The notes: generated from the letters alone by a model not told the origin. A stretch of DNA of 64,000 bases from Rhodopirellula islandica (GCF_001027925.1 NZ_LECT01000013.1:1-64000), one strand, 5' to 3'. Shown: positions 47,410 to 57,474, numbered from the stretch's first letter. A program made the numbers and translations.

Positions 47410-48488
47410 TCGAAAGAAGCTCCACCTCGTTGCTGCTGCAACCGAGTGACGTGCCGCCATCGCAGGCTGACCTCCGAGTGATCGGCGTGTTCAACCCGGC
47501 CGTTGCAATCCTCAATGACGACCGGTTCATGCTGGCCCGCGTCGCGGAACTGCCATCCGAATCACGAACCGGATGGCTCCCTCTGCCCCGTTGGTCAACC
47601 TCCGGGACGACCGAGGTCGACTGGGTGCGGGAAGAGGATCTGACCCACGTCGATGCACGCGTGGTGGCGATGAAGACCAGCGGCGACCTGCGTTTGACTT
47701 CCGTTTCCCATTTGCGACTCTATCGCTCATCGAACGCAAGCGACACGTCTTGGGAGTTCGTCACAACGATTCATCCCGAAGGCCCTTGGGAAGAATACGG
47801 CATCGAAGACCCTCGGATCACCAAGATCGGGCCGATCTACTGGATCACCTATGTCGCTGTTTCTCGATCCGGTGCAGCGACCGCACTGATGTCATCGACG
47901 GACCTGATGACCTTCCAGCGTCACGGCATCATCTTCCCCAGCGAAAACAAAGACGTCGTCCTGTTCCCGGAAATGATCTCCGGTGACTTTGTCGCCTTGC
48001 ACCGCCCGAACCCTCACTCGCACTTTCACTCGCCCCAAATTTGGCTGGCCCGTTCGCCCGACATGATTCATTGGGGGCGTCACGAATGTGTTCTCAGCGG
48101 AATGCATGCCTGGGAAAGCGACCGCGTTGGCAGTGGCACGCCGCCGATTTTATGCGAGGAGGGTTGGCTCACGCTTCATCACGGCAGCGCTCGTCCGAGT
48201 TCCGCCGGCACCGTGGGTTGTTACTCCGCGGGTGCGATCTTGCTCGATCGCGATCATCCCGGTCGTGTGCTGGCTCGGTCAAGCCAACCGATGATGCAGC
48301 CCACAACCGAATATGAGCTTCATGGCTTCGTCCCCCAGGTCGTGTTCCCAACCGCCATGCTGGACCGAGACGATCAGCTTCACGTCTTCTACGGAGCCGC
48401 CGACACCTGTGTCGCCTCGGCCCGTTTCCCAAAGCAATCCGTCCTGGATTCGCTGCAACGACAACCCCCGAGTCAACCCAAACAATGA
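47406..48488 (+). CDS. GH130-like glycoside phosphorylase/hydrolase, copy 1
   Basis: A 360-residue five-bladed beta-propeller protein. Identity rests on EEYGIEDPRITKIGPIYWIT, where Asp of the EDPR motif is the family proton donor, and on SGTPPILCEEGWLTLHHG. GH130 enzymes phosphorolyse or hydrolyse beta-mannosides, releasing mannose-1-phosphate. The start is GTG at 47406, overlapping the ptsI stop (GTGA). The gene downstream overlaps by 4 bp (48485-48488). Specificity cannot be read from the sequence. Confidence 0.85.
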   Translation: MIERSSTSLLLQPSDVPPSQADLRVIGVFNPAVAILNDDRFMLARVAELPSESRTGWLPLPRWSTSGTTEVDWVREEDLTHVDARVVAMKTSGDLRLTSVSHLRLYRSSNASDTSWEFVTTIHPEGPWEEYGIEDPRITKIGPIYWITYVAVSRSGAATALMSSTDLMTFQRHGIIFPSENKDVVLFPEMISGDFVALHRPNPHSHFHSPQIWLARSPDMIHWGRHECVLSGMHAWESDRVGSGTPPILCEEGWLTLHHGSARPSSAGTVGCYSAGAILLDRDHPGRVLARSSQPMMQPTTEYELHGFVPQVVFPTAMLDRDDQLHVFYGAADTCVASARFPKQSVLDSLQRQPPSQPKQ

Positions 48489-50755
48489 CCTCACCTGATC
48501 TATTAAAAATTGCCTTCCTTGGCGACTACTTGCCGCGCAAATGTGGCATCGCCACGTTCACTCACGACCTGCGAATCGCCGTCGCCACTGAATCCTGTGC
48601 GGAGTGCATCGTGGTCACGATGGACGACGTCGACGGCGGCTACGCCTACGACGATGAAGTCCAGTTTCAAGTGGCCGATCAAGAACTGGATGAGTACCGA
48701 TCGGCAGCTGACTTCCTGAACTTCAGCAACGTGGATGTGATCTCGCTGCAGCACGAATTCGGCATCTATGGCGGTCCCTGCGGAAGCCACATTCTGGCCC
48801 TGCTGCAAGACGTTCGGATGCCGGTCGTCACGACCCTTCACACGGTTCTGTCGGAACCCAGCCAAACCCAGCGGGCGGTGATGATGCAGCTGATTCGGTT
48901 GTCAACGCGGCTGGTCGTGATGACGGAGCGAAGTCGCCAAACGCTGCTCAACACCTACTCCGTCGACAGTGAACAAGTCGACTTGATCGCGCACGGAATC
49001 CCGGAAGCTCCCGAGACCGACCAAAGCGTCCTGAAAGAACAATTCGGGGTCGAGAACAACAACGTCGCACTCACCTTTGGCTTGCTTTCCCCCGGCAAAG
49101 GCATCGAACATGTCTTGAAAGCGATCCCAGAGATCGTCGCCCAATTCCCGGATTTCATCTACATCGTCCTGGGGGCAACGCACCCCAGCCTGATTCGCGA
49201 TCAAGGCGAACGCTATCGGATCAGCCTGGAACGGATGGCAAAGGAACTGGGCGTTTCCAAGCATGTCAGTTTCTACAACCGCTTTGTCGAACTGGAAGAA
49301 CTGACGGAATTCATTGGTGCTGCGGACCTGTACATCACACCGTATCTGAACGTGGAACAAGCCGTCTCGGGAACGCTGGCCTACGCGTTTGGTTGTGGCC
49401 AAGCCGTGATTTCCACTCCCTACTGGCACGCCGAAGAACTGCTCGCCGATGGGCGTGGGGTGCTGGTCCCGTTCGCGGATCCAGCCGCGATCGCGCGCGA
49501 GGTGATCGGGTTGTTGGGCGACGACGACCGGCGTCTGGCAATGCGAGCGAAGGCCTATGAACTGGGTCGCAGCATGACCTGGGACCATGTCTCGCAGATG
49601 TACCTCGACTCATTCAACCGAGCCCGAGATCAACGCACGTCGTCCTCGAAACCACTCGCGGTCCGCACGCTGGACGAACAACCTTTGGCGCTGCCGCAAA
49701 TGCAGCTCGACCATCTGCAGCACCTCAGTGATTCCACCGGCATCATCCAGCACGCCATCTATTCCATTCCCGATCACGCCCATGGCTACTGCACCGATGA
49801 CAACGCTCGAGCCTTGATCCTGACGGTCTTGCTGGAGGAACAAGGCAAGGATTCCCCCGAAGTCCGTGCGTTGGCATCTCGCTACGCCGCCTTCCTCAAC
49901 AACGCCTTCAATCGTGACACCGGACGATTCCGCAACTTCCTTGGGTTTGATCGACAATGGATGGAAGCAGACGGTTCGGACGATTCGCAGGGCCGCGCCT
50001 TGTGGGCAATCGGAACGTGCGTCGGTCGATCCTGCAACGCAGGCTTGGTTGCCTGGGCGCGAGAGGTGTTCCACCAAGCACTTCCTGCCAGCGAACGAAC
50101 CACCTCCCCGAGAACCTGGGCACTCGCCATCATCGGCATTCACGAATACTTGCGACGCTACAGCGGTGATCGCGTGGCTGCGGCGATGAGTCAGCAACTC
50201 GCCGACCGCCTGGCCGACATGTACGAAGCCATCGCCACGGACGAATGGCCCTGGTTCGAAAAAATCGCGACCTACAACAACGCCAAACTATCGCAAGCCC
50301 TGATCACACATGGTCGCTGGTTCGACAATCAACGCGCGGTCGACATCGGGCTGAAATCCTTGCATTGGCTTAGCGGAATCCAACGCTCGCCGCAGGGAAG
50401 GTTTCGCCCGATTGGTTCCAACGGCTTCAGCCCCGAAGGCGAAGTGACGGCCGTGTTCGATCAACAAGCCATCGAGGCGCATGCCATGATCTCGGCCTCG
50501 ATCGAAGCCTTCGCTGCCAGCAAAGACAACTTCTGGTCCGAACAAGCTCACTTGGCATTCGATTGGTTCTTGGGACGCAATGATCTCGGCCAACCCATTT
50601 ACGACGCCTCCACAGGCGGTTGCTTTGACGGCTTGATGGAAAATCAAGTCAATGAAAACCAAGGCGCTGAGTCCACGCTCGCGTTCTTACTCTCACTCGC
50701 TGAAATGCGCGGCTTGAATGCCATGATGCGCGTCGTCCCCAACCCCACTCACTGA
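48485..50755 (+). CDS. GT4 glycosyltransferase fused to a large helical C-terminal domain
   Basis: A 756-residue protein. Residues about 1-385 form a GT4 glycosyltransferase (IAFLGDYLPRKCGIATFTHDL, nucleotide-binding FGLLSPGKGIEHVLKAIPEI, and late acceptor-binding part AFGCGQAVISTPYWHAEELL). The C-terminal 370 residues (from about 390) look like an alpha/alpha toroid with many Trp and Asp (CTDDNARALILTVLLEE, DRQWMEADGSDDSQGRALWAIG), as in some glycosidase or scaffold domains. Domain order suggests synthesis plus trimming or priming in one chain. The fusion partner's activity is unknown. It overlaps the GH130 gene by 4 bp. Confidence 0.83.
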   Translation: MTSPDLLKIAFLGDYLPRKCGIATFTHDLRIAVATESCAECIVVTMDDVDGGYAYDDEVQFQVADQELDEYRSAADFLNFSNVDVISLQHEFGIYGGPCGSHILALLQDVRMPVVTTLHTVLSEPSQTQRAVMMQLIRLSTRLVVMTERSRQTLLNTYSVDSEQVDLIAHGIPEAPETDQSVLKEQFGVENNNVALTFGLLSPGKGIEHVLKAIPEIVAQFPDFIYIVLGATHPSLIRDQGERYRISLERMAKELGVSKHVSFYNRFVELEELTEFIGAADLYITPYLNVEQAVSGTLAYAFGCGQAVISTPYWHAEELLADGRGVLVPFADPAAIAREVIGLLGDDDRRLAMRAKAYELGRSMTWDHVSQMYLDSFNRARDQRTSSSKPLAVRTLDEQPLALPQMQLDHLQHLSDSTGIIQHAIYSIPDHAHGYCTDDNARALILTVLLEEQGKDSPEVRALASRYAAFLNNAFNRDTGRFRNFLGFDRQWMEADGSDDSQGRALWAIGTCVGRSCNAGLVAWAREVFHQALPASERTTSPRTWALAIIGIHEYLRRYSGDRVAAAMSQQLADRLADMYEAIATDEWPWFEKIATYNNAKLSQALITHGRWFDNQRAVDIGLKSLHWLSGIQRSPQGRFRPIGSNGFSPEGEVTAVFDQQAIEAHAMISASIEAFAASKDNFWSEQAHLAFDWFLGRNDLGQPIYDASTGGCFDGLMENQVNENQGAESTLAFLLSLAEMRGLNAMMRVVPNPTH

Positions 50756-50763
50756 TCTTCACC

Positions 50764-52209
50764 TTGCCAATCAAACGAACCGGAATCGTCCTCTCGCCCA
50801 ACCGCCAACGCGTCGTCCTCCGACCGTTCCAGCCTCCTGGTGACGATCGTGTGCTGCGTGTCATCGGACGGGTCTGCACCCTTTCCGAAGCGGAGGTGAA
50901 CCAACAACTCGCCCATGTCCTGGAGGAATTCCACGGGCGACATCAAAAACCCAAGGCCTACTTTGAACAACGGTTTCGGGACCTCAAACACCACCTGCTC
51001 ACCGACACCCCGCTCAGCGAAAACCGGCGGCTGCTGCTGGGAGCGTACTTCACCCAAGAATACGCGCTCGAATCGGCCGCTCTGTTCAACCCTTCGCTCG
51101 TGTGGCATCCCGACCAATCGAATCTCCCTGCAGGTACGCGGCGGTTTGCAATGAGCTTGCGAGCCGTCGGCGAAGGACACATCTCCTCCATCGTCTTTCG
51201 CAGTGGAACGATCGACCGCAACTGCAACATTCAGGTCGATGAATCCGTGCGGTATGTCACGACACCTCGGTACGTCCCCGATTCCTGTTACGAGAACAGT
51301 CTGTTTCGGCGCAAACTCATCGAACTCGGGCTCGGCAACACGTTCACCTACGAAGTGCTGGACGCACTCCCGGAGGAATTCACACTCGCCGAACTGGAAA
51401 CGCGTTTGCAAGCGTCGCTCCGCGAACATCGCTCGCTTCACAACGAACTCGCGCCGCTGGTGGATCGAGTGGTCATGCTGGCCAAATCGAACTACGAAAT
51501 CCAATACACACCCGATCACGAACTGTCCGAACGAGTCATCTTTCCATTCAGTCCCACCGAAAGCAACGGGATCGAAGACGCGCGTTTCGTGGACTTCCAA
51601 GACGACGATGGCAGCCGTCGATACTACGCCACCTACAGCGCCTACGACGGCCAATTGGTCTTGCCCCAATTGTTAGAAACAAAGGACTTCCTGCGTTTCA
51701 AGATGCACACTCTCAACGGTCCCGCCGTCGCCAACAAAGGCATGGCGTTGTTCCCGCGGAAAATCAACGGCCATTACGCAATGCTGGGCCGGCAAGACGG
51801 CGAACATCTGTTTCTGATGTATTCCGACATGCTCTATTTCTGGCACACCAGCGAATTGATCATCAAGCCTGCCATGCCTTGGGAGTACATCCAAATGGGC
51901 AACTGTGGCTCGCCCATCGAAACCGACGCAGGGTGGCTGGTCCTCACTCACGGTGTCGGCCCGATGCGCAAGTACTGCATCGGCGCGATGCTGCTGGACC
52001 TGAATGACCCTTCCAAAGTCATCGCACGGTTGAGCGAACCTCTGATCACTCCCAACGAAGTCGAGCGGGAAGGCTACGTCCCCAACGTGGTCTACACCTG
52101 CGGTTCGATCATTCATGAAAACCAACTGATCATCCCCTACGCGATGTCCGACTACGCCACCACGTTTGCCACCATCGAAGTTGACAAATTGCTGGCCTTG
52201 ATGACGTAG
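50764..52209 (+). CDS. GH130-like glycoside phosphorylase/hydrolase, copy 2
   Basis: A 481-residue protein with an N-terminal helical extension (about 120 residues) before the five-bladed propeller. The key motif is SNGIEDARFVDFQDDDGSRR, with EDAR in place of EDPR, and the conserved Asp kept. It is clearly different from copy 1 and longer. The frame starts at TTG (50764) with no obvious ribosome site; it lies only 8 bp past the GT4 gene. Two GH130 paralogues in one cluster suggest sequential attack on one polymer or two linkages. Confidence 0.8.
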   Translation: MPIKRTGIVLSPNRQRVVLRPFQPPGDDRVLRVIGRVCTLSEAEVNQQLAHVLEEFHGRHQKPKAYFEQRFRDLKHHLLTDTPLSENRRLLLGAYFTQEYALESAALFNPSLVWHPDQSNLPAGTRRFAMSLRAVGEGHISSIVFRSGTIDRNCNIQVDESVRYVTTPRYVPDSCYENSLFRRKLIELGLGNTFTYEVLDALPEEFTLAELETRLQASLREHRSLHNELAPLVDRVVMLAKSNYEIQYTPDHELSERVIFPFSPTESNGIEDARFVDFQDDDGSRRYYATYSAYDGQLVLPQLLETKDFLRFKMHTLNGPAVANKGMALFPRKINGHYAMLGRQDGEHLFLMYSDMLYFWHTSELIIKPAMPWEYIQMGNCGSPIETDAGWLVLTHGVGPMRKYCIGAMLLDLNDPSKVIARLSEPLITPNEVEREGYVPNVVYTCGSIIHENQLIIPYAMSDYATTFATIEVDKLLALMT

Positions 52210-52258
52210 AGAACCGTCGAAAAATCCGTGTCAGGTACCCTTTGCCAAACGACGATCC

Positions 52259-53881
52259 ATGAAATCACACTCCCGCCCCCTCAGCGATCATCGATGGTGG
52301 GAAACCGGGGTGATCTACCAGATCTACCCGCGTTCATTTCAAGATCGCGATGGCGATGGGGTCGGTGACCTGGCGGGAATCGAGACGCGGCTGGATCACC
52401 TGGTGACACTGGGGATCGATGCGATTTGGCTGTCGCCGATCTACCCGTCCCCGATGGCGGACTTCGGCTACGACGTGGCCGACTACTGCGACATCGATCC
52501 GATCTTCGGGGATCTCGATGCCTTCGATCGGTTGCTGGCGGCAATCCACTCGAGAGGGCTCAAGCTGCTGCTGGATTTCGTTCCCAACCATTCCTCGGAC
52601 CAACATCCCTGGTTTGTCGAAAGCCGTTCTGCTCGCGACCATCCCAAACGGGACTGGTACATTTGGCGTGACCCATCGCCCGGCGGCGGACCACCCAACA
52701 ACTGGGTCAGTGATTTTGGTGGCTCGTCCTGGCAGTGGGACGAGGCGACGCAGCAATACTACCTGCACGCGTTTCTCCCGCAGCAACCCGATCTCAATTG
52801 GCGGCACCCGGAACTGCGTCCGGCGATGATGCAGGTGCTGCGATTCTGGCTGGATCGCGGCGTCGATGGATTCCGCATCGACGTGTTGTGGCACATCATC
52901 AAAGACGCGGGTCTCCCCGACAATCCTCTCAACCCAAACTGGACGCCCGACCAAACTCAGCGCGATCGGTTGATCCAATTGCACTCGACCGATCAACCCG
53001 AAGCTCACCAGATCGCCGCCGAGTTCCGAGCCTTGGCCGACTCCTATGGCGACCGCGTCCTGATCGGCGAGATCTGTTTGCCAGACGATCGTCTCGCCCG
53101 CTGGTTCGGCACCCAGGATCAACCTCAAGTCCATTTCCCGGTCAACTTTCACCTGATCGAAAGCGAATGGAAGGCGGACTCCCTGTGCCGGATGATCGCC
53201 AACTACGAACAGTCCCTCCCGGCATTTGGTTGGCCCAATTGGGTCCTGGGCAGTCACGATGCACCTCGCATCGCCGCCCGACTGGGAGAGGCCCAATCCC
53301 CAGTGGCCGCCATGCTGTTGCTGACCCTTCGCGGCACACCGACGCTCTACCAAGGCGATGAGATCGGGATTGGCGAAGTGACCATTCCTCGCGATCGAGT
53401 TCGTGACCCGCAGGATCTTCGGCAACCCGAATTGGGGATCGGTCGCGATCGTTCCCGCACACCAATGCGGTGGGACGCTTCCGCTCACGCCGGATTCAGC
53501 ACCGTCGATCCTTGGCTTCCGCTGGGTGACGATTGGCGGACGCGGAATGTTGCCGCGCAAGCTCGGGACCCTCAATCGCTTCTGTCTCTGTACCAAACAT
53601 TGCTCTCACTGCGGCGAAGCCACCCGGCACTTGTGATCGGCGACCTCGTGCACCTGGATTCCGCCAACGACGTGCTCTGCTTTGAGCGACAGCATGGCGA
53701 GGAACGACTGTGGATCGCACTGAATCTCAGCGACCAACCCCAGCCCATGCCCAGGCCACAAGAAGCTGCCCAAGCGACCTCCCTGTTCACGCTTCTGTGC
53801 TCAACATCAAAACCTCGTCCGCTGGACGGCACGCTGGCGCCCAACGAAGGTCTCCTCCTGCAACGAAGAAAGCAATCCTAG
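52259..53881 (+). CDS. GH13 alpha-amylase-family glucosidase
   Basis: A 540-residue (beta/alpha)8 enzyme of GH13. Catalytic residues are the nucleophile Asp208 (GVDGFRIDVLW), acid/base Glu271 (VLIGEICL) and transition-state stabiliser Asp334 (GSHDAPR); region I is DFVPNHSS. The layout with QYYLHAFLPQQPDLNW points to the oligo-1,6-glucosidase/alpha-glucosidase subgroup; trehalulose- or dextran-type specificity cannot be excluded. There is no signal peptide, so it should be cytoplasmic. It is 49 bp from the previous gene and 1 bp from the next. Confidence 0.93.
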   Translation: MKSHSRPLSDHRWWETGVIYQIYPRSFQDRDGDGVGDLAGIETRLDHLVTLGIDAIWLSPIYPSPMADFGYDVADYCDIDPIFGDLDAFDRLLAAIHSRGLKLLLDFVPNHSSDQHPWFVESRSARDHPKRDWYIWRDPSPGGGPPNNWVSDFGGSSWQWDEATQQYYLHAFLPQQPDLNWRHPELRPAMMQVLRFWLDRGVDGFRIDVLWHIIKDAGLPDNPLNPNWTPDQTQRDRLIQLHSTDQPEAHQIAAEFRALADSYGDRVLIGEICLPDDRLARWFGTQDQPQVHFPVNFHLIESEWKADSLCRMIANYEQSLPAFGWPNWVLGSHDAPRIAARLGEAQSPVAAMLLLTLRGTPTLYQGDEIGIGEVTIPRDRVRDPQDLRQPELGIGRDRSRTPMRWDASAHAGFSTVDPWLPLGDDWRTRNVAAQARDPQSLLSLYQTLLSLRRSHPALVIGDLVHLDSANDVLCFERQHGEERLWIALNLSDQPQPMPRPQEAAQATSLFTLLCSTSKPRPLDGTLAPNEGLLLQRRKQS

Positions 53882-53882
53882 A

Positions 53883-54902
53883 ATGCGAATCGCAATGCTG
53901 GCCCCCATCGCGTGGCGAACTCCACCGAAGGCCTACGGCCCGTGGGAACTCGTCACCAGCATGTTGACAGAGGCCCTTGTGGCGAGAGGGGTGGACGTGA
54001 CTCTGTTCGCCACGCTCGACAGCCAAACGTCGGGGAAGCTCGATGGCGTGGTCCCCGCACCCTACGGCGACGACCCATCGATCGACGCAAAGGTCTGGGA
54101 GTTTCGGCATCTGGCTCATCTGTTTGAACAAGCCGACCAGTTCGACTTGATCCACAACCAAGCGGACTTTCCCGCCCACGCCTTCGCCCGGATGATCGAC
54201 ACGCCGATCGTCACCACCATTCATGGATTCTCATCCGACCGCATCCTGCCGATGTATCAAGCGTTCCAGGACGTGGTTCACTACGTCGCGATCAGCGATG
54301 CCGATCGGCATCCCAGTTTGCGGTACGCCGCCACCATCCATCATGGCATTCCCATTGATCAGTTTCCGTTTCAGCCAAAGCTCAGCGATGACCTGCTGTT
54401 CTTTGGCCGCATCCATCCTGACAAAGGTGCGGCGGAAGCGATCGCGGTGGCACGCCGCAGCGGACGCCCGCTGCACATGTACGGCCTCATTCAAGACCAC
54501 CAGTACCATGAAACGCATGTCGTGCCAGCCGATGATGGCGTGCACATGACCTACCATGGGGTGGTCGGTGGGAAGCAACGACTGGACGCCTTGGGCAATG
54601 CGAGAGCGTTGTTGCACCTGATCAACTTTGACGAACCATTTGGTCTGTCGGTGATCGAAGCGATGGCCTGCGGAACACCCGTGATTGCCACCCGGCGCGG
54701 ATCGATGCCCGAGCTGATTGAACACGGCGTCACTGGTTTCCTGGTCGACAACTTGGAAGAAGCGAACCAAGCGATTGAGCGAATCGACGAGATCGATCGA
54801 GCCACCGTTCGCCGAGCGGTCGCGGAACGTTTCTCCATCGACCGCATGGCCGACGCCTACCAAGCCCTCTACCACCGCATCAGCAACCCCATCGTGGCCT
54901 AG
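53883..54902 (+). CDS. GT4 glycosyltransferase
   Basis: A 339-residue GT4 protein with two Rossmann halves. The N-terminal half starts RIAMLAPIAWRTPPKAYGPWE, and the C-terminal half carries FFGRIHPDKGAAEAIAVARRSG and the nucleotide-sugar binding motif FDEPFGLSVIEAMACGTPVIA. The donor is not identifiable; similar enzymes in carbohydrate-storage clusters use UDP-glucose or GDP-mannose. It starts one base after the GH13 stop and ends the cluster. A small 5-bp hairpin AGGCTTCCAGCCT (54901-54913) follows, before the convergent kinase gene. Confidence 0.9.
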   Translation: MRIAMLAPIAWRTPPKAYGPWELVTSMLTEALVARGVDVTLFATLDSQTSGKLDGVVPAPYGDDPSIDAKVWEFRHLAHLFEQADQFDLIHNQADFPAHAFARMIDTPIVTTIHGFSSDRILPMYQAFQDVVHYVAISDADRHPSLRYAATIHHGIPIDQFPFQPKLSDDLLFFGRIHPDKGAAEAIAVARRSGRPLHMYGLIQDHQYHETHVVPADDGVHMTYHGVVGGKQRLDALGNARALLHLINFDEPFGLSVIEAMACGTPVIATRRGSMPELIEHGVTGFLVDNLEEANQAIERIDEIDRATVRRAVAERFSIDRMADAYQALYHRISNPIVA

Positions 54903-54969
54903 GCTTCCAGCCTGGGTTGCGTCCGTCATTCACCACCCGGCACAACTCTCGCCCCCGCTCCCACTCGCG

Positions 54970-57474
54970 TCAGAGGTCGTGCAGTTTCTGAATGATCTGT
55001 TGCGTCTGAACCGCAAAGGGATGTGTCTTGGACTCTGGGGCGATCGCGTCCAAGTCAGCAACGGCGGCCGCGATCGCTTCACGCTCTGCCTCTGTGTCAC
55101 CGCTGCGTCGTCGAATTTCGGCAAGACTTCGGAACAGCAACGCTCGCCAACATCGATGGGGCATGCTACTGGGTGATGCATCGACCAACGACGACTGAAT
55201 CGCAATTGCCTTTTCGAGGCGTTCCAGTTCCAAAGCAAAGTCGCCATCCGAACGAGCGAGGCTCGATAGCTTGTGCAAAATGTGAACTTCGGAGATGGCG
55301 AACAGTTGTGTCTTGGGATTGCTCGACCGCAGCGGTTGCAATTCCGCCAGCGCTTCGTGAAGTCGCTCGTCCGCTTCGTTGATCAATCGTTTCGAACCGA
55401 ACTGCCGTCGCAGATTCACGCTGGAGAGCACCTCGACCAAGGCGAACCGGACTCGGGAATCGTCTGGATTTTGAATCAGTCGATCCCGCAAAATTTCGGT
55501 GGCTGACAGAAGCTCCGACTGCCGAATCGCTGGCCGCTTTGCGCGACGTGATTTGGCGAGATGAATCCGCGCTCGCAGCACAGCAACTTCACTCGCGTCA
55601 TGCAAAGGGATTGTCAATTCACTCAACAGCAACTCGGCCGCTGACAATCGCTCACGGGCGATTCGTGATTCAACCGGCGACCCCCATTCATCGCGGCGAC
55701 GCTGAGGCGGCGGCTCACCGAGCGCCACATACGCAGACGCTAGTTGCAGTTTCAACCGATCGTCTGGATCGGTGACCGCTTCCCCGAACTGGATCGCCAT
55801 GCCATAGGCTTTGTCGGAATGGGCGTCGTCCAACTTCAGGGCGTGGACTTTGCCGAGCTCGTTGTGCAAACGGGCGAGCAGCATTCGCTTCTCATTCGTT
55901 GGCAAACCAGCCAGGTCACCCCGTGTCCCCAAGAGTTCAATGCTTTGGTCGAGGGTGTTGATTGCAGCGTCGGTCTGCCCGAGTTGTCGTTGAATCTGTG
56001 ACAACCGAAGGCTCGCTTCCACCATTTGTCGAACGATGTCGGGCCGAGTCGGCGACTGGTTGGCAAGCCGTTCGTACAGGGGTTGAATGTTTTCCAACAC
56101 GCTTGCAGCATGCGGCGATGGATTCAGCAGAAACGGTGCCGAATCCAATTCCCCCAGATCCATGTCTCCGATCGCTGAGCCTGGAGTAGAGACCACCTCC
56201 ACCACGCCATCCAACGACTGCAGCGCGAGATCGACCGTTTGCTCGGATCGCGCAAGTGCCTCGCTGGTTCGCTTGTTGGCGGCCGATGTCATCGCAAACC
56301 CGACCGACGACGCGACCGTTGCGGCCAGCATCGACGCGATGGCGATGCCGGTCACACCAGCCAGCTTCGGGTTGCGGCGACACCAACGAACCAGTCTCTG
56401 GAACGCCGTTGTTCGTCGAGCAAGGATCGGCTCGTCTTGCAAAAAACGCTTCAGATCGTCACGCAAATCAGACGCCGATGGATACCGATGGGCCGGCTCA
56501 GGATTGATCGCTTTGGCGACAATCGTCTGCAGGTCCATGGGAACATCGGCGCGAACATCCCTCCATGGCTTGATGAGCTGAAGCTTCACCGCCTCCGGCA
56601 GTTGCTGCTGGGTCAGGCCTTCAAAAGCAGGTGTGCCCGCCAGCATTTCGTAGAGCGTCAATCCAACGCCGTACACGTCGGACCGCTCATCCGATTGCCC
56701 TTGAAAACGTTCCGGTGCCATGTAGCGAGGACTCCCGCTGAGTGCCTGCGTCATGGTCGGATCGTCCCGAGTGTTTCGGGCCAGTCCAAAGTCGGTCAGT
56801 TGCGCGACCCCCTCTTCATCGAGCAGAATGTTGGCGGGCTTCACGTCGCGATGCAACACGCCATTTCCATGCGCGTAAGCCAGTCCGTCAGCAATCTGGG
56901 CGGCGATCTCAGCTGCGGTGCGACAGTCGAAAGGCGGTCCCTCTGCCGTGATCCGTTTATCAAGCGACTCGCCTCGAATCAGTTGCATCACCAAATACTG
57001 CGTTCCATCGCATTGCCCCGTCCCGAAGATGGGCACAATGTTCGAATGATGCATCGCCGCTGCCGTGCTGGCTTCGCGATGAAAACTTTGCAACGCATCG
57101 TCGGTCAGCAAAGACTGTTTGGGCAGAACCTTGATCGCAACACGACGCCCGAGCGACTCTTGTTCGGCTTCGTAAACAATCCCCATCCCCCCACGACCAA
57201 TTTCGCGGACGAGACGAAAATCACCGAGTCTTTCGATCGTCCGTCCCGCGAGCGTCGCTCGTCCATCGCTTTCAGCTTGCTGGTCAACCTTGACCTTTTC
57301 GACCGAGAGCACCAATGGAAAGACGCGCCGAATGGGCTCGCTCAGTTCGGGATGGCGAATCGCATATTCCTCGACCGTCGGTCGATCACCATTGCGATAC
57401 CGTGCCACGAAATCACTGGCCAGGATATCAACCGTTGCGTAGGTGTCGTCGTCGATCGATTCAGGAAGTTGCAT
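54970..57474 (-). CDS. Membrane-anchored Ser/Thr protein kinase
   Basis: An 834-residue PknB-type kinase. The kinase domain spans about residues 85-350: G-loop IGRGGMG (92-98), catalytic Lys115 (VAIK), HRD with Asp210, DFG (228-230) and APE (253-255). A membrane helix follows at about 373-395 (TGIAIASMLAATVASSVGFAM), then a long helical C-terminal region of about 430 residues with TPR-like spacing. It also has a 90-residue N-terminal extension. It lies 147 bp after the EF-hand gene, with a short MITE derivative in the gap, and three genes of the sigma-EF hand-kinase set read in the same direction. Confidence 0.94.
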   Translation of the reverse strand: MQLPESIDDDTYATVDILASDFVARYRNGDRPTVEEYAIRHPELSEPIRRVFPLVLSVEKVKVDQQAESDGRATLAGRTIERLGDFRLVREIGRGGMGIVYEAEQESLGRRVAIKVLPKQSLLTDDALQSFHREASTAAAMHHSNIVPIFGTGQCDGTQYLVMQLIRGESLDKRITAEGPPFDCRTAAEIAAQIADGLAYAHGNGVLHRDVKPANILLDEEGVAQLTDFGLARNTRDDPTMTQALSGSPRYMAPERFQGQSDERSDVYGVGLTLYEMLAGTPAFEGLTQQQLPEAVKLQLIKPWRDVRADVPMDLQTIVAKAINPEPAHRYPSASDLRDDLKRFLQDEPILARRTTAFQRLVRWCRRNPKLAGVTGIAIASMLAATVASSVGFAMTSAANKRTSEALARSEQTVDLALQSLDGVVEVVSTPGSAIGDMDLGELDSAPFLLNPSPHAASVLENIQPLYERLANQSPTRPDIVRQMVEASLRLSQIQRQLGQTDAAINTLDQSIELLGTRGDLAGLPTNEKRMLLARLHNELGKVHALKLDDAHSDKAYGMAIQFGEAVTDPDDRLKLQLASAYVALGEPPPQRRRDEWGSPVESRIARERLSAAELLLSELTIPLHDASEVAVLRARIHLAKSRRAKRPAIRQSELLSATEILRDRLIQNPDDSRVRFALVEVLSSVNLRRQFGSKRLINEADERLHEALAELQPLRSSNPKTQLFAISEVHILHKLSSLARSDGDFALELERLEKAIAIQSSLVDASPSSMPHRCWRALLFRSLAEIRRRSGDTEAEREAIAAAVADLDAIAPESKTHPFAVQTQQIIQKLHDL

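Noticed and set aside
52334-53596. A 420-residue minus-strand open frame opposite the GH13 gene
   Set aside because: The GH13 protein has all catalytic motifs; the antisense frame has none.
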